A stretch of DNA of 64,000 bases from Rotaria sp. Silwood1 (Eukaryota > Rotifera > Eurotatoria > Philodinida > Philodinidae). The stretch spans positions 394,682 through 458,681 of the forward strand of contig CAJNOP010000136.1 in assembly GCA_905250075.1 (NCBI GenBank), in the 5' to 3' direction. A program made the translations under genes and the position numbers. Below are positions 1 through 9,602 of this stretch, piece after piece. The stretch's first letter is position 1. Each line of letters opens with the position of its first letter. The notes under the pieces were generated by a model. It worked only from the letters and a program-made list of their open reading frames with translations. It was not told the DNA's origin and searched no databases.

Positions 1-414
1 GTTGATGTTAACATTAGTGAATCGAAAATTTTATTCATCCTTCATTCTATCGCACACACCCTGAGTGAGAGACTAGCATCAAGCCAGGGCAACCATTTGA
101 TTTATGTAAACTCCAAGATTTCAGGATTGATATTTGCATTTTAATGGTACTTCATCTACCCAATCTCTAAGTACAGTTTTTCAACATTGAAGCTTTTTTG
201 TTTCTAAAGACAAACACAAAAGTCACATATCTAAAACAAAGGTTTCAATAATTCTTAATATGCTGTGAAACATTAGAATTTCAACGCCTCATAATTCTCT
301 GAGCCTAGCAATTGATATTTATCGATGGAAAGGATGTGAATATGGGGTGCTGACAGTTCGGTCAATTTCAAGAGAAGCCCACACTCACACACCCACAGCC
401 CGACCCGTTTTAGC
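1..414. other. Non-coding; short C-rich telomere-like tract
   Basis: I see no gene. At 373-406 there is a short C-rich tract of degenerate CCCACA-type units, the complement of the TGTGGG hexamer that forms longer arrays elsewhere in the window. Confidence 0.5.
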
Positions 415-1000
415 TGTACACACTAAATAAAAATGTGTCGCATGTGTCGTGGTTTGCGACACATTGTACGACACATTGCAGTACGACACAAGGAGCTCAC
501 TGCGACACATTTTCTCCAGCGAGACTGCGACACATTTTGTACGACACATGCGACACATTTTCTATTGGTTCTTTTCGAAAAGCATAATTATTTCAATTTT
601 TTTCTGTTCAATATAATTCCATTGAATTATTTCTATGGTGAAAACTCTAGCAGGTTAGATCCTGAGATCTGTCCTGCTTCGAGTTGATCTGGTTTGCATC
701 AGACGACTCCAATGTAGTCCTTTCTCGATGATGAATCGAGATTGGCATTTTCTCGACAAAGACTATCGAGAAATAACTTAGAAAAAAAAGAATATTTTGA
801 AAATTCATCTTTCTTACGTTCAACCACGTTGTTTATATATCGTCATGTCTGCATAATAAAAGGGTGAACGACTAGTTAGCAGACAGAACGCGAAAAATTT
901 GTGTGCGACACATTCTGTGCACGACACATTTTTCTGCTGGAGTGCACGACACAATAATTCACGACACATAAACACGACGCATTTTAATTTAGTGTGTACA
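415..1000. mobile_element. Non-autonomous element with CGACACA subterminal repeats
   Basis: The two ends are inverted copies beginning TGTACACACTAAAT, about 26 bp with two mismatches (415-440 and about 975-1000). Inside each end lie many copies of CGACACA or its complement TGTGTCG (433-560 and 900-985), a subterminal repeat pattern known from non-autonomous DNA transposons where transposase binds repeatedly. The open frames here only translate the repeats. No target duplication is obvious in the flanks, so the superfamily stays open. About 586 bp. Confidence 0.6.
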
Positions 1001-2004
1001 AATGGTAAAGTTTTTGTCTTTGTTGATTAAATATCATACTGATACTGTGTTGTTGCAGTTGACTGTATTCATTTGGTTTATGTTGTTTGGGTACTGCAGT
1101 CGTTGATTCACGACTATTGTTGAGTGGTCATCCACATTTCGACGTCGACGAAGTTGAATATTTTTTTTTCTTAGCATCCGGTACTGCACTGAAAAAAATG
1201 GTACCGTACGGAACCTAATAGGGTTCCGAGATTATAAATGAATTCTAAACCATTTTAGGTTTCGTACAAGCCGAGTTCTGTACGAAACTCTCACTGGAAA
1301 CGCCAAAAAAGAGTTTCACACACTACCCTTCCTACTCAATGCAATGCCTCATTCACCAATCTCACCCACACAGATTTAAACCACACCAGTAACGTTAATT
1401 AAAACTCATATCATTTCCCTCGCACACCGGACGACGTCCTCCTTTTGTCCAGAGCACCACAGCACTAACTCTAATTATTATATCAATTTAAACATTCGGT
1501 GAACATGTGCATAACTAGATTATACTGAAAATAAACTAATAATCATATTAGAACACGAAATAACTATATCATCCACGCCTTCTTTTGAACTAAATACGAA
1601 TTCACAGCCCAATTTGAAACAGAAATTTTCCTGACCATTCATCTCGTGGATTGATTTAATTTAAGGCCCCCCCCCTCAGAAAATCCAATTCTTCGGAGAT
1701 GAGTCGAAATTGAAGTTTTATCATAGGAAGATGCACTGAAGTCTCCTCTTTCAGAATATCTATGTTTTATAGAAAAATGAATTGATTTTGACGAACTTAT
1801 CATCTAAAACTTTGCTCCTACTATCATATTTTTCGAGAAATTTTCATCGTGTTTTTCCAAGGTTTTTCGACTTTTTAGGCTGCTTTCTCTTTGCATCATC
1901 ATTTCGCAAAGTTTTTTTAAATACTAATCACTAAGAGACTATCAACACTTAATATTAAGATCACACATTTATAGCCCGTCTTGAACATTGATATATAAAT
2001 CAGG
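1001..2004. other. Non-coding, nothing recognised
   Basis: I see no gene. There is a small palindrome (CGGAACC facing GGTTCCG, 1210-1232) and a run of C at about 1665-1675. Otherwise this is ordinary AT-rich sequence. Confidence 0.4.
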
Positions 2005-2420
2005 TGATTTTCGGAAAAATCGACTTCTAATACTTATTTTTCGTTTTTCTCAAAATCAATTTTTTCGAGTTTACCGTTTACGCGGGGAAGGATTTCTTAA
2101 TACTGACTCAATAGAGAAGTGATAATTTTTTTTTGTTGAATAGAGGACAGTTAGAGCTAGATCCTCAGGCTCCGATTTTTGAATTTCTCATTTGCTGAAA
2201 TAAAAAACTCAGATATTTCATATTTATTAGCACTTTGAATTTGAACATTTTTCGAAAAAGTATTTTTAAAAATCAAACAAAGGGAAATTCAAAATTCGGG
2301 CTCTGTGAGGATCTGGCCTTAAGGGTACTCTACAAGTTAAAAATCGCCCGAGCTTGGTAGCTTGCATCCTTATTGTGAAATCCTTCCCCGCGTAAAGGGT
2401 AATGAATTGCCTAGAACTTG
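2005..2420. repeat. Dispersed repeat family, copy 1
   Basis: This stretch aligns by eye over several hundred bases with 42395-42715. Shared segments include 'gaggacagttagagctagat', 'caaaattcggg' and 'tactctacaa'. Copy 1 also holds a 26-bp inverted pair starting TTACCSTTTACGCGGGG (2071-2096 and 2377-2402, one mismatch) flanked by TA, so a TA-target MITE-like unit may be embedded. Similarity to copy 2 extends left of the inverted pair, so either the family is larger than that unit or the unit was gained or lost. Confidence 0.6.
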
Positions 2421-3168
2421 TGCATTTCTTTGAGATTTGGGGAAGATATTTTGAATCTAGGATACTTGCCCGCAGAACATTTGCCTGCCGGACAGATGCC
2501 CGCAGAACATTTGCCTGCCGGACAGATGCCCGCAGGACACTTGCTCGTATGACACTTGCCCACGGAGGACACATGCCCGCAGCGGACACTTGCCCGCCGG
2601 ACAGTTGCCCGTGTGAGGACACTTGTCCGCAATGCAACAGGATACTTGCTTGGTGACGATTTAGGAACTATAAACTTATTACATTATTGAAAAATTACTG
2701 CATCTTATCAACAGAGTTATGTAAATTAGTGATATCAAACTATCCTTCAACAATCGTATGACTTCTCAAGGATCTATCAATACTTAATCCTCATGCTTGT
2801 GTTTGTGTCTGTTCATATTCCTTTCTTCCAGTTCTTTCGACAAGCCATTTTCTTTCTATTCGATATCGTTTTCCTCGCTCGTTTTACATAGGTTGGTTCT
2901 AGAGTTAGGTTGTGCACATCCGAACATTTGAAATTCCGCTGAAAAAAGACCAATCGATGGTCGAAGTCGAATTAATCCAAACCTGAGCCGGGATTAGACG
3001 ACGGAAATATTTGGTGAAACAACACCAACAAATAATAGTTTTGAATATTTTGAATGAATAGTCGACAACAAATTTGGAAAAATAGTAGCACTAGCCATTA
3101 ACATCCTGGTCAAGTCGACCAAACTTATTTTTCTTGAACTTGACAGTTCGTTTGTTAATGACCCATAT

Positions 3169-3673
3169 TAGGGATGCACCAGTCCCAGTTCTGACTGGTG
3201 AACTGGGTCCCTGTCGCAACTGGGTACTGAGTCATTTGATATTTAGTCCATTAGTCGAGTAGTACTTTCTTTTCGAGTATATTGCCATACAGGGATTTTT
3301 AGGCTGTTGAAGTAGTGAAATAAGTTATGATACTAAATCCATTGGCTAATCATATATTTCTATATATCAATCATTATAATTCAGAATACTATAAATGAAT
3401 TTCATGTTTTCAGGGTGTGGGTATGGCTAGGGTGTAGATGTGCGTGGTTGGATTGTGGGTGTGGGTGTTGTTTGGATGGATATGGGTGTGGATGTTGTTT
3501 CGATGCGGGAATAGTTAGAATAGCAATAACGACACCCATACCAACGTCAAACCAACCCCCCACACTCACACCCTTAGAAAAGAGGGAAGTACCGATAGAT
3601 TAGCGGAATAAACGTCAAATGACTAAGTACCCAGTCGGACTGGGACCCAGTTACTGGCGCTGGTGCACACCTA
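3169..3673. mobile_element. Non-autonomous hAT element with 8-bp TSD
   Basis: The ends are TAGGGATGCACCAG and, inverted, TAGGTGTGCACCAG, which is a typical hAT terminus. They are bounded by a perfect 8-bp duplication ACCCATAT (3161-3168 and 3674-3681). Inverted similarity continues inward through CTGGGTAC and GTCATTTGA. No transposase is encoded in 505 bp. The interior is mostly a head-to-head telomere-like foldback (3413-3573). It lies nested between the minisatellite arms of the larger composite element. Confidence 0.85.
3413..3573. repeat. Telomere-like G-to-C foldback inside the hAT element
   Basis: Degenerate TGTGGG units (about 3413-3510) are followed by a spacer and then C-rich CCCACA-type units (about 3535-3573). 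G-rich then C-rich is the orientation of two chromosome ends joined to each other. The segment GTGTAGATG recurs in other foldbacks of this window. Confidence 0.6.
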
Positions 3674-3992
3674 ACCCATATTGCTATAGGTTTCCATTTC
3701 TGCATTCTACTACTTATAAGATGCATATATAACTGAGTTGATAAAATGAATAAGATTTTGAAAGCAATCAAATTAGTCCCCTTCGTTTCGAAGAATAGTA
3801 GTGCGAATTTATTTTGCGGGTAAGTGTCATGCAGCCAACTGTTCCGCGGGCAAGTGTCCGCTGGGTGCATGTGTCCTCCGCGGGCAAGTGTCCTACGGGC
3901 AACTGTCCAGCGGGCATCTGTCCGGCGGGCAAGTGTTCTGCGGGCAAGTGTGCGTATACCGATATTTTAACCATAAGCTATTCTAGTCAAGA

Positions 3993-4327
3993 GGGTGGGT
4001 GTGGGGGGGGGGGTGTGGGTGTGGGTGTGGATGTGGGTATGGGTGTGGGTGTGGGTATGGGTGTGGGTATGGGTGTGGGTGTGAGGTGAGTGTGGATGTG
4101 GGTGTGGGGTGTGTGGGTGTGTGGGTGTGGATGCGGATGGATGTGAGTAGGTGTGGCTGTGGCTGTGGGTGTGGGTGGGGGTGGGTGCGGGTGTGGGTGA
4201 GGGTGTGAGTGTGGGTGGGTGTGGATGTGAATAAACAGAACGCAAATATACAAACCCACACCCACACCCGCCCACACCCACACGCACACCCACACCCACA
4301 CACCCACACCTACACCATCCCACACCC
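3993..4327. repeat. Interstitial telomere-like array, head to head
   Basis: A long array of GTGTGG(G/A/T) units (3993-4230) is followed by about 20 bp of spacer and then an array of CCACAC units (about 4254-4327). The dominant unit is the TGTGGG hexamer reported as the bdelloid telomere repeat. The arrangement is a large hairpin or end-to-end fusion orientation. Several open frames run through it, but they are only repeat translations. Confidence 0.8.
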
Positions 4328-4330
4328 GAG

Positions 4331-4812
<482 letters not shown>

Positions 4813-4858
4813 CCACACCCACACACACTCACACCCAAACACTCACACCCCACACCCT
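4813..4858. repeat. C-rich telomere-like tract
   Basis: Degenerate CCCACA-type units follow directly on the right arm of the foldback. Confidence 0.6.
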
Positions 4859-5742
4859 CGATTTTATGTCACTGCTTCACCTTCTACGGATGATGAAAAA
4901 AAAATATTTTGTCGTTCTGTCCACTTGTCGGCATCCTGTGCGTAATTCTATTAGTAGTGTGGTGTAACAAAAATTTTTAAGAATAGTCAATAGAAGCCAA
5001 CTAGCTTTATTGCTACTTTTGTATGGATGTCAAGCATCAACTCATGAAGCTGCTTTTTGTGTCAATGCAAAATTAGACCAAAACTAGCTGGCAACCGTAT
5101 CGAAAAACATAAGAGTTTCTGTTTTTAGATATAACAAACTTTGGGTTCGTAAAATGAGTGTATCGCATCTTAAAAGAGTTGGGTGTCATCTTCTCATCTA
5201 CACCCACACTCACATTCACATTCACACCCACACCCCACACCCACACCCACACCCTATCCACACCTCGAACATTAAGAAGACTGTTTCTCTTTTGTGAAGA
5301 ACTTTTATCTATTCTGACCTACTATGCAAGCATGCACAAAAACAGTTTTCAGATATTGAAAGTACATATTCCAACTTCGTACTTTTCCATCGTAGAATTC
5401 TGATTAAGATCCAAGCTTGTGTTTCATTTATGCCTTGTATTTATTTAAAATGCACGAGCATATTTTTAACATTAACAGTTTTTTTTGATTCTTTCACCAT
5501 TCAGCACGAACAGAATCGGTTTTTAATCTTTTTTTCTTTCTTTATTTTCTTCCTCTCTATTGCTTCGACAGAATACTTGCACTGTTTCGCAAATAGGTGT
5601 GGAGAATTTTTTGCTTTCGTTCTTTTCTTAAAATTAAAGGTAAATTTCGTTTTTGAAGCATCAAACCTGCTCTAGCCAAAACAAAGTTCAGTTCTACATA
5701 GTTAAGTAGAAATGTGTTGTTTCAATGCATAGTTGTCTTATA
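4859..5742. other. Non-coding, nothing else recognised
   Basis: Apart from the C-rich tract at 5179-5266 I see no supported gene. Short open frames here have AT-driven composition and no family features. Confidence 0.4.
5179..5266. repeat. Telomere-like foldback, mainly C-rich
   Basis: A short GGGTGT start is followed by the spacer ATCTTCTCATCTAC and about 65 bp of CCCACA-type units. The spacer resembles the ATCTCTTC core of the other foldbacks. Confidence 0.5.
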
Positions 5743-5919
5743 CCCAAGGAGACAAACATTTTCAAAACTGCATTTAAACGCACAAAAAGGGCAGAAGGTG
5801 GTTGTTTTTCGCTAACAATAGGGAATCGCGTCTGTGAGTCAAACATGACCACTTTTTGCAGATTTTAAGGCCTTTTTTGTGCGTTTAAGCGCGTTTTTGA
5901 AAATGTTTGTCTGCTTGGG
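5743..5919. mobile_element. MITE with TA target and about 50-bp inverted ends
   Basis: The left end CCCAAGGAGACAAACATTTT and the inverted right end CCCAAGCAGACAAACATTTT match, and the similarity continues through 'AAACGCACAAAAA'. TA flanks both ends (5741-5742 and 5920-5921). It is 177 bp long and non-coding. TA targets suggest a Tc1/mariner-type transposase supplied in trans. Confidence 0.7.
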
Positions 5920-5921
5920 TA

Positions 5922-6489
5922 ATAAGTGCTACTTTGACAGAGAGAGATGTAGCATGACTGTCACGCTCTTGACTTTGGGTCTAGCAAGTAGGGTGTAAGA
6001 GTGTGCTTCACATGAATACCGTAATTGCATTCATCATACCACTTGTTTGGCTACTTTTTTCTGTGTTTCTTTTTCTCTGTCGTGTCTTGCGAATGATACG
6101 AGTTGTTAAAATTGGATGGAAAGAAAAACAAGACGTGATTGCTTGCATTTTTATTTTGCAAGAATATAATCAGGCAAATTCTGTTCTTATCTGACGGCTA
6201 CAATTCGTTGTATAGATTAAAAATGCTAGAGTACGTATTCAATCACTCATATCACTATCTAGCACAACTTTATATCAAATCAATCTACGAGAAAAAAGAC
6301 GGTACGGTCTGGAACAAGTTACTTTGTAGCATTTTGAGAGTATCTTTATCCTTTCTGTCAGATTTTTGCTCGTGCTGATATGAAGCATCGAGATTTTGAC
6401 CATATAAAAATGTTTTTGATTCACTAATCAATACTGTTATCAAATACTACTATTGTGTTTTTCACTAGAATCCGACAACAATTAGAAAC
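5922..6489. other. Upstream region of the first ART-like gene
   Basis: I see no separate gene. The last few hundred bases should contain the promoter and 5' UTR of the gene starting at 6490, but I recognise no specific motif. Confidence 0.35.
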
Positions 6490-8033
6490 ATGATTCTTGA
6501 AGTTATATCAATTATCGTTCTTCTGTACGTACTCTACACTCAGTATCGCATGCATCAAGTACCAGCTGCACCAGGTATGTTTTAAAAGTCTTATAAAAAA
6601 ATGATGAAGAGGAAAGTTTTACACTTGCATTGAATGAATTGTTGACAATAAAAATCTATGTGATATAATCGTATTAAAAATCATTTTTAGGTACATCACA
6701 TCAACTAATTATTCCTATTCCAATTGATGTCATAGCTACACCTGTACCAGTCGTTACTGCTACTAGTACTACAGATCAAGTGACTACTCTCGCTGTGACA
6801 CCAGCATGGTTTGAGCCGATTAAATTGCCCTCTGTGGACAAAATACGTTTACCTGTTCATTACAAAAAAGATTTTCCGACTGATGTTCGCACGTATGAAG
6901 GTCTAGCCACCTACAGATCGATGAAGAATAAAGGTCAGCCAATTGATTTTGTTGCTCAGCCGTTTACTCCCGCCGTCAATAATACGGAGACAGTGGTCGT
7001 CATACTTAGTGAGCTTGCTCATCGGCTCGGCGCTCGTCTCAGTTTTACCGAAAAAGTCTTTCAATACGATGATAGCGATTATCGAACAGCTTGTGGTGTA
7101 GGCAACCTGGGAAGCATTCATTCAATGATCGCAGCAGGAGAAAATGTGCAAACAGCTAAGTTCAAATTACATTTAAAACTTAACTATGATGATGTTACGT
7201 CGTCGGCACAAACTTTGCGAAATTTTACTGTCGCATTTATTAATGATCTCGTTGCTAATATCGGATGTAAGAAAGAATTCGTCAGAGTATTTTCTATTAG
7301 TCGTGCATCTTCGATTAATGTCGATTGTGGTATAACGACACCAGAGTTCGAAGAAACAAAAAGACTAGCTGAACAGCTAAAACACGCATTGAAGCGCCTA
7401 TCACCAAGCCAACAACAAGGCATTCTTCAATATTTGATTTCAGAGCGTTATGATTATAAGTGGGAGGCAGCACCTACCTTTCTACAAGTGCAAGAATCAG
7501 ATTTTGATCCTCGATACAATCGTGATTACCCTCATGCTGAAGAGGAAAAGCGAGGCGGGCGACCATACTATTTTCCACAAGGATGGTATCGTCATGCCCT
7601 AAAAGTCGAGAATAAATATCCAAATGATCATTTGTGGCTCGGCATGAATAATTCACCCGGCGAGTGGATCGTCGCGTATCATGGAACACAAGCGGGTGTC
7701 GTCAAAAGTATTATAGATACAGGCCTACAGCACAAATTCGTCACTGCTGATGCTTGTAAAGATGATGCAGAAAGTAAAAACCCTACCATTCCCAAGGTGA
7801 AAGGATTGTATGTTGCAACACATTGCGAGGGAGGTGCTTCGATTTATACTGGCAGTGGCTTCAGAGTTGAAGGCCCACCAGGCACCATCAAAACCTATTA
7901 CATCGTGTTTCAATGTCGAGTTCAGAATGATAAATTTACAGAACACATAGGACCAGTCCATGTTGGGCTGGCACTACGAGTGTTCGATGAAAAAGCAATC
8001 CGACCCTATGGTCTACTGTTGAAAGTGATTTGA
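6490..8033 (+). CDS. Membrane-anchored PARP/ART-fold protein (gene A)
   Basis: Two exons: 6490-6574 and 6691-8033, with intron GTATGT...TTTTAG and phase 1, giving about 475 aa. Exon 1 encodes a hydrophobic N-terminus (MILEVISIIVLLYVLYTQY), a likely signal anchor. A Pro/Thr-rich linker follows, then a mixed region of about 200 residues that I cannot assign, then a C-terminal ADP-ribosyltransferase-like fold. Seen there are the NAD-binding His motif VAYHGT (about residue 357), preceded by GGRPYYFPQGWYRHA and WLGMNNSPGEW, and the second strand motif KGLYVATHCEGGASIYTG (about 400). The layout resembles the YHGT-type ART/PARP-like proteins of rotifers and oomycetes; whether it transfers ADP-ribose is unproven. 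I place the start in exon 1 because no ATG opens exon 2 and the splice keeps frame. Gene B, convergent at 9603-11964, has the same kind of leader exon. Confidence 0.75.
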
Positions 8034-8340
8034 ATGGAACCAAACCACTTTTGTGCTTGAACTAGCATTTTTTAGAACATGAAAATTGATTATCCTCTCG
8101 CAACACTGCAGAACCTAGTATACATCACTGGAAACTAGAAACAATCATCAATATTATAAACTTCATTTCAGTTACTTTTGAATAGTTGCTCATTTGAACT
8201 GAAAAAAATATTGATCCTAACAACAGATTGCTTATGTTCATAAAACAGATTTGAAAAGTCAGAAATAATGACGATATGATGGCCTTTGAGCGAAAAATAT
8301 CTTACGAACAAGTTTTAGCGAAAACAGATCAGCGCAAAAA

Positions 8341-8433
8341 TGGTGTGGGTGTGGAGTGTGGGTGGCATAGGTGTGGATGTGCATGCAAATCTCTTCAATT
8401 TCTACATTCAACCCACACTTACATCCATGCCCC
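8341..8433. repeat. Telomere-like foldback with ATCTCTTC spacer
   Basis: A G-rich arm of GTGTGG units (8341-8384), the spacer AATCTCTTCA (8388-8397), and a C-rich arm (8411-8433). Orientation is G-rich then C-rich. Confidence 0.6.
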
Positions 8434-8849
8434 AATCACCGGTTTCTTGATGTTGCCGGGTGTTTTTTCGGTCGTTGATTTTGATTAGTATGCGTTGTGA
8501 AGCTGAAGACTGTAGATGGGTGTGAATGTTTCGTGACTTTGTTTTAGGTTTGCTTACTGGTTGTTTGGTGGTAACATATGGCTTCATGATGTTGCTCAGT
8601 CTATGGTTGGTTGATGCTTCTTGTTTTTGACTGCATGCTGTGCGGAATGTTGAGGGTGTGTTGATAATTGGATTTTTTTAGAATTTTAAGCGACTTACAA
8701 TGCGTTTGAGCCTTGCTTAGGATGTGGAGTATGTAGAAGCTACTATGAACGGTTTCGACTTTGCTTAGAAGTTTCATCAGGTGCCTTACTATCTCTAGAT
8801 GGACTCGAACAGAAAAGCTCAAATCAGTTCGAGATAAGTTTGCACTGCT

Positions 8850-8945
8850 GGGTGTCGGGTGTGACCGTAGTTGTGATCTCTTCATCTACAGCACACCCAC
8901 CACACACTCCACACCTGGCACTCACACGCAAACATAACCACACCC
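8850..8945. repeat. Telomere-like foldback with ATCTCTTC spacer
   Basis: A short G-rich arm (8850-8874), the spacer GATCTCTTCA (8875-8884), and a longer C-rich arm of CACACC units (8891-8945). Confidence 0.6.
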
Positions 8946-9602
8946 GTAGAACTACGAAGGACTTCAATGAAGTGAAAATCTAATTTCTTTCAAGAATAAT
9001 GTGATGGATAGAGAAGTAAAGACGGTAGAAGTGCAACAGAACAATTCTTTTTCGTCTTTGCGTTCAATCGAAATAAGAATTGAACGAGAAACAGATTGAT
9101 ATTACGTGTCGAGGCACGATCGGTTTCGGCATCATTTTGCCCGGTATCAAGTCAACCAAGTGCGTATTTATTCTTCTTCAAGTTAGATCAATATTTCTCC
9201 TCAATTCAAGATTTTCTTTTGTCATTCCATTGTAACAAGTGTATGTGAACACCGTTTGGGTCTCGTAACATAAGCAAAATTATTTACATGAAATAAAAAT
9301 GTACAACATAGAGATTCCCTAGTGTACGTATTAACAAGATACTCGCCAGAATTTCAGTGCGGTACTTGAAATGCAGATTACCAGTTAACAAGTCAAAAAA
9401 TTAGGACAATGCGTACTATCGCAACATTTGTTGTAAGAGAGATTGTTCTTTCAAAGAATGAGTGCGATGATTTTGTATGCATATTTGTTTCTATTGTTCA
9501 GATTTAAGTGCTTGTTTTCTACTGACCACTGTTTGAAAACACGCAGACAAACATAAAATGAAACATAGAGTGAAGATTGGCACATGCAAACGCAAGTTGA
9601 CG

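Larger units (their letters stand above)
2453..3960. mobile_element. Composite element with inverted minisatellite arms
   Basis: The left arm (about 2460-2641) repeats a 14-15 bp unit like CGGACACTTGCCCG. The right arm (about 3808-3957) is the same unit array in inverse orientation, with matching order of unit variants, so the arms are true inverted repeats of about 150-180 bp at roughly 80% identity. The octamer GATATTTT lies just outside both arms (2445-2452 and 3961-3968) and could be a target duplication, although the outermost bases do not pair well. A separate hAT-type element sits inside. Confidence 0.55.
8034..9602. other. Intergenic between convergent genes A and B
   Basis: I see no gene. 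Two telomere-like foldbacks lie here (8341-8433 and 8850-8945). The open frame at 8601-8885 on the minus strand partly translates a foldback and shows no family features. Confidence 0.4.

Noticed and set aside
433-687. Open frame with repeated RHIV/RH motifs
   Set aside because: It translates the CGACACA subterminal repeats of a transposon and has no other support.
2456-2641. Regular repeat-spacer look suggesting a CRISPR array
   Set aside because: Units are about 14-15 bp, contiguous and degenerate with no unique spacers, in a eukaryotic genome. It is a minisatellite arm of an element.
3967-4325. Several overlapping open frames rich in His/Thr/Pro or Gly/Cys/Val
   Set aside because: They are translations of the telomere-like hexamer array in different frames, not genes. 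The same holds for those at 63649-64000.
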